Made by a program: the position numbers and the translations under genes. The notes beneath the pieces were generated by a model. It made no database searches. It saw nothing but the letters and a program-made list of their open reading frames with translations, and was not told the origin of the DNA. This document shows positions 9,726 through 19,934 of a stretch of 51,777 nucleotides of DNA, in pieces. Source of the DNA: Acinetobacter pragensis (GTDB taxonomy: Bacteria > Pseudomonadota > Gammaproteobacteria > Pseudomonadales > Moraxellaceae); NCBI RefSeq assembly GCF_001605895.1, contig NZ_LUAW01000002.1, positions 1 to 51,777 of the forward strand. The letters are read 5' to 3'. Numbering within the stretch: the first letter of the stretch is position 1; each line of letters starts with the position of its first letter.

Positions 9726-12155
9726 ATGTCTGAACAACTATCCTCTAAAGCCCAGCCCGTATTTAAGATATGGTGCTTTATACTGGGTCTCGCGCTACTC
9801 ATTACCGGCTTATTTTATATTGTCGGCGGTGGAAAATTAGTGAGCCTTGGCGGCTCATGGTATTTCCTGATTGCAGGTATTTTAATTACATGTTCTGCAT
9901 TTTTTGTCTTTAAAAAGAAAGCAGCAGGTGTCGCATTATTTGCTTTGGTTTTTGCAGGTACGCTCATTTGGTCATGGTTTGATGCAGGCTGGGATTTTTG
10001 GGCTTTATTTTCTCGCTTGATGTTTCCTGCGGGTTTATTTGCTGCGCTGATGTTCACGCTGCCGTCAATTCGGCGCTATCAGTCTCAAAACGGTGCGGCA
10101 GCGCCTGCTTATGCGATTGCAGGCATGACTGTCATCGGCATGCTGATAGGTTTTTATCAGATGTTTCAGCCGCATCCCACCGTCGCCGCTTCTGGGCAGG
10201 AATTGCCTTTGATTCCTGTAGATCCTGCCAAACAGCAGGTGAGTTGGGAGCATTATGGCGGTGATGCTGAAGGCACTCGTTTTGCGGCATTAGATCAAAT
10301 CAACCGTAATAATGTGAAGGGCCTAAAAGAAGTTTGGCGTTTTCAAACAGGCGATTTAACCACGGGTTCAGGAAATGGCGCAGAAGATCAAGTTACGCCA
10401 TTGCAAGTGGGGGATAAAGTTTTTGTTTGTACACCGCATAACAACATTTTTGCCTTGGATACAGATACCGGCAAGCAGCTTTGGAAAGCGGAGGTCAACT
10501 CAAAAGCTGATGCTTGGGAGCGTTGCCGCGGTGTTGCATATTTTGATGCGACTCAGCCGCTGGTTCAGCCCACTTTGGCAGGATCTACGCCTGTAACGGC
10601 AGTCGCAAACAATACGGTTTGTCCGCGCCGCGTATATACCAATACACCCGATGGGCGCTTAATAGCAGTCAGTGCGGATACTGGAGAACGCTGTAAAGAT
10701 TTCGGTATCAACGGAACTGTAAATTTGCTGGAAGGCTTAGGGGATGGTACCGCCGCGCCGCGTTTTGAAGTGACTTCAGCGCCGACTATTGCAGGCACGA
10801 CTATTGTAATTGGCAGCCGTATTGCAGATAACGTCGCGGCTGATATGCCTGGCGGTGTTATTCGTGCATACGATGTCATTACAGGAGAGCTGCGCTGGGC
10901 ATTTGATCCCCGTAATTCAAACCCGAACTATGTGTTGAAGCCGGGTGAAATTTATAAGCGCAGTTCAGCAAACTCTTGGGCTGCTATGTCCTATGATCCG
11001 CAAATGAATACTGTCTTTTTACCTATGGGCAGTTCTTCTGTTGATGTGTGGGGGGGGAACCGCCAGCCTGTTGATCATAAATACAATACGTCCGTTCTTG
11101 CATTAGATGCTACGACAGGTAAAGAAAAGTGGGTTTATCAAACAGTACATAATGATCTTTGGGACTTTGATTTACCAATGCAGCCAAGCTTGGTGGATTT
11201 TCCTATGAAAGATGGATCTACAAAACCGGCGGTGGTAATTGGTACAAAATCTGGACAGTTTTTTGTGCTTGACCGTGTGACTGGCAAGCCTTTAACCAAA
11301 GTCATTGAACAGCCTGTGAAGCCTGCAGATATTCCGAATGAACAATACAGCGCGACACAGCCGCGTTCCGTTGAAATGCCGCAGATTGGTAATCAAACCT
11401 TAACTGAATCCGACATGTGGGGCGCCACGCCTTTTGATCAATTGATGTGCCGTATTAATTTTAAATCGATGCGTTATGAGGGGCTGTTTACAGCACCGGG
11501 TACTGATGTTTCGCTGAGTTTTCCAGGTTCATTAGGTGGAATGAACTGGGGCAGCATTGCATTTGATCCGACACATCGTTATATGTTTGTGAACGATATG
11601 CGCTTGGGTTTATGGATTCAATTGATTAAACAGACTCCAGAAGACCTTAAAATTCAGGCAAATGGAGGCGAGAAAGTGAATACAGGCATGGGCGCTGTGC
11701 CCATGAAGGGAACGCCATATAAGGTGAATAAGAACCGCTTTATGTCGGTTTTAGGGATTCCATGTCAAAAACCGCCTTTCGGAACCATGACTGCGATTGA
11801 TTTGACGACACGTCAAGTCGCATGGCAAGTCCCATTGGGAACAGTACAGGATACGGGTCCAATGGGAATAAAAATGGGGCTGAAAGCGCCGATTGGCATG
11901 CCGACTATTGGCGGGCCAATGGCGACACAAGGCGGTTTAGTCTTCTTCGCTGCTACTCAAGATTACTATTTGAGGGCTTTTAATTCCTCTAATGGTCAAG
12001 AGCTTTGGAAATCACGTTTACCTGTAGGCAGCCAAGGCACACCGATCAGCTATGTTTCTCCAAAAACAGGAAAACAGTATGTAGTCATTTCTGCAGGAGG
12101 CGCTCGGCAATCTCCCGATCATGGCGATTATGTCATTGCCTATGCTTTAGAGTAA
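9726..12155 (+). CDS. quiA: quinate/shikimate dehydrogenase, PQQ-dependent, membrane-bound
   Basis: Oxidises quinate to 3-dehydroquinate (and shikimate to 3-dehydroshikimate) at the periplasmic face, passing electrons to ubiquinone. The 809-residue protein has an N-terminal membrane domain of about five helices (residues about 15-140), as in membrane glucose dehydrogenase, then an eight-bladed quinoprotein propeller. Typical repeats are VFVCTPHNNIFALDTDTGKQ, VHNDLWDFDLPMQPSL and GGPMATQGGLVFFAATQDYY. A GTG at 9705 is in frame, but the ATG at 9726 has GGAG eight bases upstream and gives the 809-residue length expected of ADP1 QuiA. Confidence 0.93.
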   Translation: MSEQLSSKAQPVFKIWCFILGLALLITGLFYIVGGGKLVSLGGSWYFLIAGILITCSAFFVFKKKAAGVALFALVFAGTLIWSWFDAGWDFWALFSRLMFPAGLFAALMFTLPSIRRYQSQNGAAAPAYAIAGMTVIGMLIGFYQMFQPHPTVAASGQELPLIPVDPAKQQVSWEHYGGDAEGTRFAALDQINRNNVKGLKEVWRFQTGDLTTGSGNGAEDQVTPLQVGDKVFVCTPHNNIFALDTDTGKQLWKAEVNSKADAWERCRGVAYFDATQPLVQPTLAGSTPVTAVANNTVCPRRVYTNTPDGRLIAVSADTGERCKDFGINGTVNLLEGLGDGTAAPRFEVTSAPTIAGTTIVIGSRIADNVAADMPGGVIRAYDVITGELRWAFDPRNSNPNYVLKPGEIYKRSSANSWAAMSYDPQMNTVFLPMGSSSVDVWGGNRQPVDHKYNTSVLALDATTGKEKWVYQTVHNDLWDFDLPMQPSLVDFPMKDGSTKPAVVIGTKSGQFFVLDRVTGKPLTKVIEQPVKPADIPNEQYSATQPRSVEMPQIGNQTLTESDMWGATPFDQLMCRINFKSMRYEGLFTAPGTDVSLSFPGSLGGMNWGSIAFDPTHRYMFVNDMRLGLWIQLIKQTPEDLKIQANGGEKVNTGMGAVPMKGTPYKVNKNRFMSVLGIPCQKPPFGTMTAIDLTTRQVAWQVPLGTVQDTGPMGIKMGLKAPIGMPTIGGPMATQGGLVFFAATQDYYLRAFNSSNGQELWKSRLPVGSQGTPISYVSPKTGKQYVVISAGGARQSPDHGDYVIAYALE

Positions 12156-12237
12156 TGAATGTATAGGTATTTTAAGCATGTATTCAGCTCAATTCTTGCG
12201 GCTTGAATCATATAAATAAAACGCTTAAGCATCAAAG

Positions 12238-12264
12238 AGAAAGCGATCTTGAAGATCGCTTTCT
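12238..12264. terminator. inverted repeat at the quiA / pobS' convergent end
   Basis: A perfect 13-base inverted repeat (AGAAAGCGATCTT and its complement around one G) lies between the end of quiA and the end of the opposing regulator remnant. The folded loop is CTTGAAG. The flanks are only weakly T-rich, so termination in either direction is likely but not certain. Confidence 0.6.
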
Positions 12265-12303
12265 TGAACATTGACGGAGTAATGAAATAAAAAATCCAAG
12301 CGA

Positions 12304-12830
12304 TTAACGCTGCGCTAAATGAATCATTTCACCTATTTTGTCTGCTGTTTTCAGCAGTTCAGGTGCAAGTTCTTCAACACGCTGCGCATTCATACGCACA
12401 GATGGCCCGGCGATGCTGACGGTGCCAAATGGTTTGCCCGTAGAGGATTGACGATGATTTTTGCCATAGCCGTCATGCCAAGCTCATAAGTATCACAAAT
12501 TAAGCCGTAACCGCGCTCTTTAGCAGCCTGAATCATCTGTTCGAGTTGTTTAAGGTTCTGTGGTGAATTAGGACCGAATTTTTGCGATTTTTCAAAACCT
12601 TCACGATCAACAATGCGTGAGAAGGATTCAGTATCAAGGCTGGAAAGGTAAGCTAATCCGCATGCGGAAGCGGGTAAGTAAGCAATACTGCCAGAATCAG
12701 GATCATATTTGAGCCCTGACTTGGATCCTTGCGCTTTTCCAATCCAAATGATGTTTTCATTTTCAATCATGCCTAAACGGACTAATTCAGCAGATTTTCC
12801 TGCCAAGTCATTGGCGATTAAATCATCGCT
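12304..12830 (-). pseudogene. IclR-family regulator remnant (pobS-like), 5'-truncated and frameshifted
   Basis: Only the ligand-binding half of an IclR regulator remains. In the minus-strand frame from 12830 a TAG is followed by SDDLIANDLAGKSAEL, then effector-domain sequence to ELGMTAMAKIIVNP. Near 12445 one base is missing in a Pro codon; the reading continues in the next frame as STGKPFGTVSIAGPSVRM and on to the stop at 12304. The DNA-binding domain (about 110 codons) is absent and the remnant overlaps the last codons of pobR. In ADP1 an IclR gene, pobS, occupies this position, so this is probably a decayed pobS; the name is from context. Confidence 0.85.
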
Positions 12831-13627
12831 CTAATTTCATAGGCTGTATTTCGTATTAAAGGCAAAATATTTTCAGTTAAATATTGTGCAGTCACATGCT
12901 TGGTTTGTGACATGCAGTTTAAGGCAGCAACAGCTTTTCCTTGGCCATTTAAGATAGGCACTGCAATGGCTATGACACCTAGTTCATGCTCTTCTTTGGA
13001 CAAGCAATAATCTTGTGCAGCAGTTTGTTCTAAAACGTCATAAAACTGAGCTTCATTTTGAATTGTAAAAGGTGTTAAACGTTTCAGACCATGCTGTTCA
13101 AACCAGCTTTTTTGTTCAGCTTTATTTAAATAAGCCAATAATATTTTACCTGTGGAGGTGGCGTGCGCAGGCAGCCGATTGCCCAAATGCATGCCATAAG
13201 GGCTGGCGCGTAAATTATCCTGTACCGCCAAGTAACTTCGCGCAATAGGCACGACCTCATCACCATCTAAAACCACAATTGAATATGACAAAGATGTCTG
13301 CGCACATAAAATATTCAGAATAGGCTGAGCGATTTTGGGTAAATGAGCAGAACTTAGATAAGAACTGGAAAAACGTAAAACTTTTGGGGTCAACCAAAAT
13401 GAATGTTCATCGCCATCTAAATAACCGAGGAATTTTAAAGTTTTTAAATAGCGTCTGGCTGCCGTACGGCTGATATTGGTCCGTTCTGCAATTTGCGCCG
13501 CGTTCAGTTTTTGCCGATCAATGCCAAATGCTTCTAAAAGACTTAAGCCTTTAGCAAGTCCAGAAATAAAGTCATCATTGCTGATGCTTTCACCTGAGGT
13601 CTTATTTTCAATTAAATCGTAACGCAT
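12818..13627 (-). CDS. pobR: IclR-family activator of pobA
   Basis: Activates the divergent pobA gene in response to 4-hydroxybenzoate. Of 269 residues, about 20-85 form the IclR winged helix (GLSLLEAFG, LNAAQIAERTNISRTAARRY) and about 100-260 the ligand-binding domain ending with AIAVPILNGQGKAVAALNCM. A GTG seven codons upstream (13648) is in frame, but AAGGA sits seven bases before the ATG at 13627, so that start is preferred. The stop overlaps the 5' end of the pobS-like remnant. The related regulator PcaU is the alternative, but the gene is divergent from pobA. Confidence 0.9.
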   Translation of the reverse strand: MRYDLIENKTSGESISNDDFISGLAKGLSLLEAFGIDRQKLNAAQIAERTNISRTAARRYLKTLKFLGYLDGDEHSFWLTPKVLRFSSSYLSSAHLPKIAQPILNILCAQTSLSYSIVVLDGDEVVPIARSYLAVQDNLRASPYGMHLGNRLPAHATSTGKILLAYLNKAEQKSWFEQHGLKRLTPFTIQNEAQFYDVLEQTAAQDYCLSKEEHELGVIAIAVPILNGQGKAVAALNCMSQTKHVTAQYLTENILPLIRNTAYEIRAMI

Positions 13628-13669
13628 TTTGCTTCCTTGCACATTCACATCATCATTTATGAGATTTTG

Positions 13670-13702
13670 ACCGATATACGGACAATGCTACCGTAATACG
13701 GT
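13670..13702. promoter_or_regulatory. putative PobR operator in the pobR-pobA gap
   Basis: Two related sites lie 20 bases apart: CCGATATACGG at 13671-13681 and ACCGTAATACGGT at 13690-13702. The second is a palindrome with 5-base arms; as direct repeats the 10-mers ACCGATATAC and ACCGTAATAC share 8 of 10 bases. Spacing of about two helical turns on the pobR side of the gap fits a dimeric IclR regulator bound on one DNA face. Confidence 0.6.
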
Positions 13703-13774
13703 GAGTATCCTCTATCGACTATAGCTGAATTCTTATAAAAAATTTAATTTGAAAGCATAGAACAGGGAGCATAG

Positions 13775-14992
<1,218 letters not shown>

Positions 14993-15006
14993 ATATATCC
15001 CATAAT

Positions 15007-15033
15007 AAAAAAGCACCTGAAGGTGCTTTTTTT
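15007..15033. terminator. bidirectional intrinsic terminator after pobA
   Basis: AAAAAAGCACCT and AGGTGCTTTTTT flank GA, giving a perfect 12-base stem (real loop CTGAAG) with an A run on one side and a T run on the other. It ends the pobA transcript 15 bases after the stop. Confidence 0.88.
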
Positions 15034-15369
15034 ATTTAAATACATAGAAAATAATTGCAAATTTTCTTATGACATTCCTAATTCGCAGTATCCAGAACAT
15101 TACTATAAACTTGCTATTTTAGATTTATATAATTGAAAAATAATATATTTAACTTTTATTTTGCAAAAAAATGCTGGCTGTAACAGCAAATGGGAGAGAC
15201 TATCAAATCTTAGAAATAATTTTTTTATATTCTTGCAGTTACATTGAACTATCTGAGTGAAATTCGGTTTTTATAAAATTAATTTGCTGCATTTTTACAA
15301 ACTATATTGAATTTTACATGTAATTTTGTTTTATTGTGTGGGTCAACATTTGAATATAGGGAAATAGAT
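15034..15369. other. 336-base intergenic region, no gene seen
   Basis: Very AT-rich DNA between the pobA terminator and the small SnoaL-like gene. No open frame with a ribosome site and no stable hairpin stands out. It presumably carries the promoter of the gene at 15370; AGGGA precedes that ATG. Confidence 0.5.
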
Positions 15370-15762
15370 ATGGCACTTTCAGCAGAGAAAGCAATCGAAA
15401 GCATCCACACCATGCATGTACTCATTGAAAAAATTTTCAGCGGTGCAAACAGTGAGCAAGATTTATCATTATTAATTGAACATTTTTCTGAAAATTTTGA
15501 AATGGTCGGTGCCGCAGGTAAAAAATTCAAGTTTGAAGAAGTGAAACAGCTGTTTGCGAATAATCAGGGAAAAATGCCTGATATTAAAATTGAAATTTAT
15601 GATGAAGAAATTATTTTACAGCATGAACAGGCTATTGTTCTGACTTATACAGAAAAGCATACGAAAGAATCGGGTGTTTTAATACGCCGTTCTTGTGCAT
15701 TGATTGAGGAAATTCAAGGCAAAATGCTGTGGCGTTTCCTGCAGGAAACTTTTACAGGGTAA
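15370..15762 (+). CDS. SnoaL/DUF4440-like (NTF2-fold) small protein, function unknown
   Basis: A 130-residue soluble protein resembling the NTF2-like superfamily: an N-terminal helix (EKAIESIHTMHVLIEKIFSG), a central FSENFEMVGAAGKKFKFEEV segment, and C-terminal strands (VLTYTEKHTKESGVLIRR, MLWRFLQETF). Family members range from calcium/calmodulin kinase-like association domains to small-molecule isomerases, so no reaction is assigned. An in-frame start at 15307 exists, but AGGGA at 15357-15361 supports the ATG at 15370. It stands alone between pobA and a transporter gene, with more than 300 bases on either side. Confidence 0.75.
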   Translation: MALSAEKAIESIHTMHVLIEKIFSGANSEQDLSLLIEHFSENFEMVGAAGKKFKFEEVKQLFANNQGKMPDIKIEIYDEEIILQHEQAIVLTYTEKHTKESGVLIRRSCALIEEIQGKMLWRFLQETFTG

Positions 15763-16286
15763 ACGCAGTTTTATTCCATTTATTTAAAAGCATAGGCTTA
15801 TGCAGCTTTATCCCTTTAAAATGCATGAGTCTAAGTCTGAACTCCTTTAAATAAAAAACTGAATACAGGTTAGTCTAATTATCATAAAGCATCTGCCTAA
15901 GTTGGCACAAAGAGTATATCAGCTTAATTCCAGTTCTAGCTGTTCTGTTTAAGTCTATAAATTAATCAATTTTTAATTTGATTGAACAGAAAAATTCGAG
16001 TGAATTTACGTTAAATTTTTCCAGTCAAACTTGGTGACGAATAATCTAAAGGTATGACTTTATACTTTAAAAGATATGGAAAATTACATATAAAAGTGAA
16101 TACAATTAAGTCAAGGATGTAAAAGTCTTGAGTATTTCAATCTGGAAAATAGGCTTGAATGGAAGCGGATTTTGGATAGGAATAAAAGGTTTCTGATGAT
16201 ATTGATCAAGAAATGTTTTCCTGATCAAGGGTAAAAGAAATACTGGCTTATGAGGAATATAAGCCGTCGTACAAGGATTAAGTGAC
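15763..16286. other. 524-base intergenic region, no gene seen
   Basis: AT-rich spacer before the MFS gene. Only a weak hairpin is visible (GCATA-GGCT-TATGC at 15790-15803), which could end the upstream transcript. No credible open frame on either strand. The promoter of the gene at 16287 should lie here but cannot be fixed by eye. Confidence 0.45.
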
Positions 16287-17639
16287 ATGAATAGTTCTAT
16301 CAATGATCGGGCTGCCGCGGTCAGTAAAAAATCAAATGTATATGCATGGTACGTGGTGTTGCTGTGTATGCTGGCGTATATCTTTTCATTTATTGACCGT
16401 CAAATTCTGGCATTGATGATTGAGCCGATTAAAGCCGATTTGAATTTATCAGATACCCAGTTCAGCTTATTGCATGGTTTGGCGTTTTCATTGTTTTATG
16501 CATTTATGGGTTTGCCTTTAGCTTATCTGGCAGACCGTTTTTCACGCCCTAAAATTATTGCAGTCGGTATTGTCTTTTGGAGCATTGCCACGGCTTTTTG
16601 CGGTTTAAGCAAAAGTTTCTTTCAGCTTTTCTTCAGCCGGATGGGTGTGGGTGTCGGGGAAGCAGCATTATCTCCAGCGGCATATTCGATGTTCAGCGAT
16701 ATGTTCAGCAAGGATAAACTAGGCCGTGCTGTCGCAGTTTATTCCAGCGGATCATTTGTCGGCGGGGGAATCGCCTTTTTAGTCGGCGGCTATGTTATTG
16801 GCTTGCTGAAAAATATGAGCTTGATTGAAGTACCGCTTCTGGGGGCAATTAAAGCATGGCAAATGGCTTTTATCCTTGTCGGGCTGCCGGGTGTTTTTAT
16901 TGGCCTGCTGTTTATATTGACCGTGCGTGATCCTCAGCGAAAAGGCCAGCGTTTAAATGCGCAAGGCCAAGTTGAAAAGACCAGCATGAAAAAAGCGTTC
17001 AAGTTTATTAAAAAGCACCGCACTACTTTTGGCTGCCATTATTTTGGTTTTACCTTCTATGCAATGGCGCTGTACTGCCTCATCAGCTGGACACCTGCAT
17101 TTTATATGCGCAAATATGGGCTCACACCAACAGAAGCGGGATATATGCTGGGTACCGTGATGCTGGCAGCGAATACCATAGGTGTATTTTGTGCAGGCTG
17201 GCTAAATGACTGGTTTATTCAAAAAGGCAGAAAAGATGCGCCTATGGTCACTGGGGTTATTGGAATTGTCGGTTTAATTATTCCTATGATTGCATTCACT
17301 CAAGTATCTGAACTTTGGCTGTCTGTGACTTTATTGGTTCCAGCAATGTTCTTTGCATCGTTTCCAATGCCTATTTCAACAACAGCCATGCAAATGCTGG
17401 CGCCGAACCAGCTGCGTGCGCAGATTTCAGCGGTCTTCCTGCTGATCAGCAACTTAGTTGCTGTCGGAATCGGAACGACTTTAGTGGCGTTAATTACTGA
17501 TAAAATCTTTGGAAATCCTCTAATGGTGGGCATGTCGTTGTCTATTGTCGGTGCTTGCTCATGTGTAGTTGCCTTTATTTTACTGAAAAAAGGATGCAAG
17601 GCCTTTAGTGCCAGTATGCAGCAGGAGCACCCGGTTTAA
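16287..17639 (+). CDS. MFS transporter, Spinster-like family
   Basis: Predicted inner-membrane carrier of 450 residues with about 12 hydrophobic helices. TM1 reads YVVLLCMLAYIFSFIDRQIL, with the FxDRQ motif common in Spinster-like and related organic-acid permeases, and the 2-3 loop motif is LAYLADRFSRPKI. Substrate unknown; the genes that follow (AraC regulator, two NAD-dependent dehydrogenases, then an iac-like operon) suggest it imports the compound that the island degrades. AAGGATTAAGTGAC precedes the ATG. A palindrome and a terminator follow the stop, so it is probably monocistronic. Confidence 0.8.
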   Translation: MNSSINDRAAAVSKKSNVYAWYVVLLCMLAYIFSFIDRQILALMIEPIKADLNLSDTQFSLLHGLAFSLFYAFMGLPLAYLADRFSRPKIIAVGIVFWSIATAFCGLSKSFFQLFFSRMGVGVGEAALSPAAYSMFSDMFSKDKLGRAVAVYSSGSFVGGGIAFLVGGYVIGLLKNMSLIEVPLLGAIKAWQMAFILVGLPGVFIGLLFILTVRDPQRKGQRLNAQGQVEKTSMKKAFKFIKKHRTTFGCHYFGFTFYAMALYCLISWTPAFYMRKYGLTPTEAGYMLGTVMLAANTIGVFCAGWLNDWFIQKGRKDAPMVTGVIGIVGLIIPMIAFTQVSELWLSVTLLVPAMFFASFPMPISTTAMQMLAPNQLRAQISAVFLLISNLVAVGIGTTLVALITDKIFGNPLMVGMSLSIVGACSCVVAFILLKKGCKAFSASMQQEHPV

Positions 17640-17648
17640 GCGGATGGT

Positions 17649-17666
17649 TTGAATTTTAAAATTCAA
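17649..17666. repeat. 18-base perfect palindrome
   Basis: TTGAATTTTAAAATTCAA reads the same on both strands and lies between the MFS stop and the AraC gene. It may be a regulator site for the AraC gene or a chance AT-rich palindrome. Confidence 0.4.
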
Positions 17667-17671
17667 GCAAT

Positions 17672-17696
17672 AGCTCATTACATTTAATGGGCTTTT
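17672..17696 (+). terminator. intrinsic terminator after the MFS gene
   Basis: A 9-base stem (AGCTCATTA with TAATGGGCT, one G-U pair) and CATT loop are followed by TTTTGGCGTTATTTT. It separates the transporter from the AraC gene. Confidence 0.65.
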
Positions 17697-17740
17697 GGCG
17701 TTATTTTAGTTCATAAAAATGAATTTAATGGAGTGCGATA

Positions 17741-18724
17741 ATGAATCAGAGTTTGAGCCATTTGCATTATCTGGATGAATTCCTATTATTTAATTCAGAT
17801 GACTATCAGACCATTAAGGATAAAATCAGCCATTATTTGTGCCCGCATCAATTTGATGTAGACGAGGCTTCGAGTTTAAATACCCGCTTGAATGGCTTTA
17901 GCTTTGGAAACTCGGCTTTATACGATTTGAAATACAGCGCAGCTGTGGCAATCACTATAGATAAAGCGTCCCCGCATTATTTGTTCCGCTTTAATCTTGA
18001 AGGGCAATGTAAAGTTGAGCATGCGAAAAGTCAGGTGCTGCAGTCATATGGCATTATGACAGTAACCCATCCCCATACTCAAAACCGAATTATTACCAAC
18101 CATCGCTGCCGCAATATTATTCTTAAATTGACACAGCAGGACGTGGACACACAGCTGTGTAAAATGCTGGGTTATACTCCTGCAGAAGCGATAACATTTG
18201 ATAGCGGAGTACCAATTGCAGCAGAGGGTCTAAACGCTATTGTTGAAACACTGAATTACCTTTGTCACGCCTATTACAATATTCAAAACTGGAGCTTTAT
18301 TTCAGCCAGCTTCAATCAGTATTTAATTGAATTGATTTTGCTGAAAGTTCCCAGCAATTACAGCCAGCGGCTCAATGCACGCAGACCAAAAGTGCTGCCA
18401 AGCTACATGAGAAAAGCACAGCATTATGTTCAGCAACATCTTCAATCGCAGATTTCACTTGCAGATCTGAGTGTTTTTTGCGGTGTTTCCAGCCGGACTT
18501 TGCAAAAAGGCTTTAATCAATACTGTGAGCAAACACCCATTGAATATATCCGGGATCAGCGGATGCAATGGGTGCATCAAGCTTTAGTGAACAGCCATTC
18601 CAGCGATACGGTAACGGATATTCTTTTACAAAACGGCATTCAAAGCATGGGGCACTTTTCCAATTTATATAAAAAACGCTACGGCTGCCTGCCGTCAGAA
18701 ACATTAAAAATGAAGGAAGTGTAA
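17741..18724 (+). CDS. AraC-family transcriptional regulator (AraC_binding_2 type)
   Basis: A 327-residue regulator. The N-terminal two thirds resemble the AraC-binding-2 sensor domain found in regulators of aromatic catabolism such as AntR and XylS relatives. The C-terminal 100 residues hold two helix-turn-helix units: ISLADLSVFCGVSSRTLQKG near 250, and a second with the closing MGHFSNLYKKRYGCLPSETL. Ribosome site GGAG is upstream. It probably activates the two-gene operon just downstream, whose leader has matching direct repeats, and perhaps the whole island. Effector unknown. Confidence 0.85.
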   Translation: MNQSLSHLHYLDEFLLFNSDDYQTIKDKISHYLCPHQFDVDEASSLNTRLNGFSFGNSALYDLKYSAAVAITIDKASPHYLFRFNLEGQCKVEHAKSQVLQSYGIMTVTHPHTQNRIITNHRCRNIILKLTQQDVDTQLCKMLGYTPAEAITFDSGVPIAAEGLNAIVETLNYLCHAYYNIQNWSFISASFNQYLIELILLKVPSNYSQRLNARRPKVLPSYMRKAQHYVQQHLQSQISLADLSVFCGVSSRTLQKGFNQYCEQTPIEYIRDQRMQWVHQALVNSHSSDTVTDILLQNGIQSMGHFSNLYKKRYGCLPSETLKMKEV

Positions 18725-18734
18725 ATTTTAAAAA

Positions 18735-18768
18735 GTATGCGCATACCGAATAGCCTATTCGCATACGG
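18735..18768. promoter_or_regulatory. nested repeats upstream of the opine-dehydrogenase-like gene
   Basis: Two direct repeats GCATACCG (18741-18748) and GCATACGG (18761-18768) start 20 bases apart, a spacing typical of AraC half-sites. An inverted repeat CGAATAG-C-CTATTCG (18747-18761) and the pair GTATGCG/CGCATAC overlap them. Candidate operator for the adjacent AraC regulator; alternatively a hairpin ending its transcript. Confidence 0.5.
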
Positions 18769-18826
18769 GGACGTGAACTGTACTTGAATCTTCTAAAGTT
18801 AACTCAGTTAATCAGGAGGATTTGAA

Positions 18827-19933
18827 ATGAAAATTACAGTACTTGGCGGTGGTCATGGATGTTATGCCTCAGCTGTGGAAATGGCGGAAAAAGGCCATGA
18901 AGTGGTGTTGTGGCGGCGAGATACCGATGCGCTAAAAGAATTAGCAGAAATTGGCGAGCTCTTGATTTTGGATTATCAAGGTGAGCGCTCTGTGACAGTA
19001 GGCTTTAACAAGAGCCAGATCAATTTACAGGAATCTTTAGAGCAGGCGGTTACAGACGCTGAGCTGATTATTATTCCTTTGCCTGCAACCACACATGTAA
19101 ATTTAGCGCAGCAGGCGGCGCCTTATTTTAAAGATGAGCAGGTCGTTTATTTACCGCCAGGCACTTTTGGCAGCTTTGTCTTTGCTCAAGCAATGAAAGA
19201 TGCTGGAAATCAGGCACAGGTCGCTTTTGCTGAAACTGGCACATTGCCGTATTTGGTGCGCAAGCATGGGCTAAACCGCATTGTCGTAAGTGGCTATGCA
19301 ACCCGTTTACCGACAGGTGTTTTCCCCAGCAGTTTATCCGAACATGCCTTCAAGGTTTTACAGCAAGCCTATCCGAGCGTAGAGCCGATTGAGGACAGCT
19401 TAAGCGGCGCATTGATGAATGCAGGCCCAATCATTCATCCACCGCTAATTATGATGAATGCAGGCCCGCTCGAGCACTTCGAGGCATGGGATATTCATAA
19501 TGAAGGCACACAGCCATCCATTCGCCGAGTCACGTCTCAGTTGGATGCTGAGCGTATGCGCCTGCGTGAAGCCTTAGGTTATGCAGCCCCCCATTTTCCG
19601 CTGGCTGATCATTACAATAAAGCAAATGAAGGGGATGAGTGGATGTATGGCCGAGGCGCTCATGGCAAGCTTACAGACAGCGGTGACTGGCGGGAGGATA
19701 TTGATTTGCAGTCACATCGCTACATGCTTGAAGATACCCGTTTAGGTTTATCCTTAATTGTTTCTGTAGGCCGTTGGGCTGGTGTCAAAACCCCCGTGGC
19801 TGAAGGCTTGCTGAATATTGCTTCTGCCGTTGCAGGTAACGATTTATATGCTGAAGGCCGAACATTGGAAAGTTTGGGTTTAGCTGATAAATCAAAACCA
19901 GAGCTGCAAATGATTTTGCAGCAGGGAGTCTAA
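18827..19933 (+). CDS. octopine/nopaline (opine) dehydrogenase family protein
   Basis: A 368-residue NAD(P)-dependent enzyme. The Rossmann motif GGGHGCYASAVEMAEKGHEV is at residues 8-27, followed by an acidic/basic loop WRRDTD suggesting NADP use. A C-terminal octopine-DH domain contains ALMNAGPIIHPPLIMMNAGP, YGRGAHGKL and HRYMLEDTRLGLSL. Family members oxidise or form N-(carboxyalkyl)amino acids, but many bacterial homologues have unknown substrates. AGGAGG lies seven bases before the ATG, and only one base separates the stop from the next gene, so the two are coupled. Role in the island (oxidising an amino- or hydroxy-acid substrate) is inferred. Confidence 0.8.
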   Translation: MKITVLGGGHGCYASAVEMAEKGHEVVLWRRDTDALKELAEIGELLILDYQGERSVTVGFNKSQINLQESLEQAVTDAELIIIPLPATTHVNLAQQAAPYFKDEQVVYLPPGTFGSFVFAQAMKDAGNQAQVAFAETGTLPYLVRKHGLNRIVVSGYATRLPTGVFPSSLSEHAFKVLQQAYPSVEPIEDSLSGALMNAGPIIHPPLIMMNAGPLEHFEAWDIHNEGTQPSIRRVTSQLDAERMRLREALGYAAPHFPLADHYNKANEGDEWMYGRGAHGKLTDSGDWREDIDLQSHRYMLEDTRLGLSLIVSVGRWAGVKTPVAEGLLNIASAVAGNDLYAEGRTLESLGLADKSKPELQMILQQGV

Positions 19934-19934
19934 G

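Noticed and set aside
12390..12806. 138-codon frame that could be read as a complete small regulator
   Set aside because: Its start is a TTG inside the effector domain and its last 15 residues are out of frame; the true C-terminus continues in the next frame to 12304, so it is part of a pseudogene.
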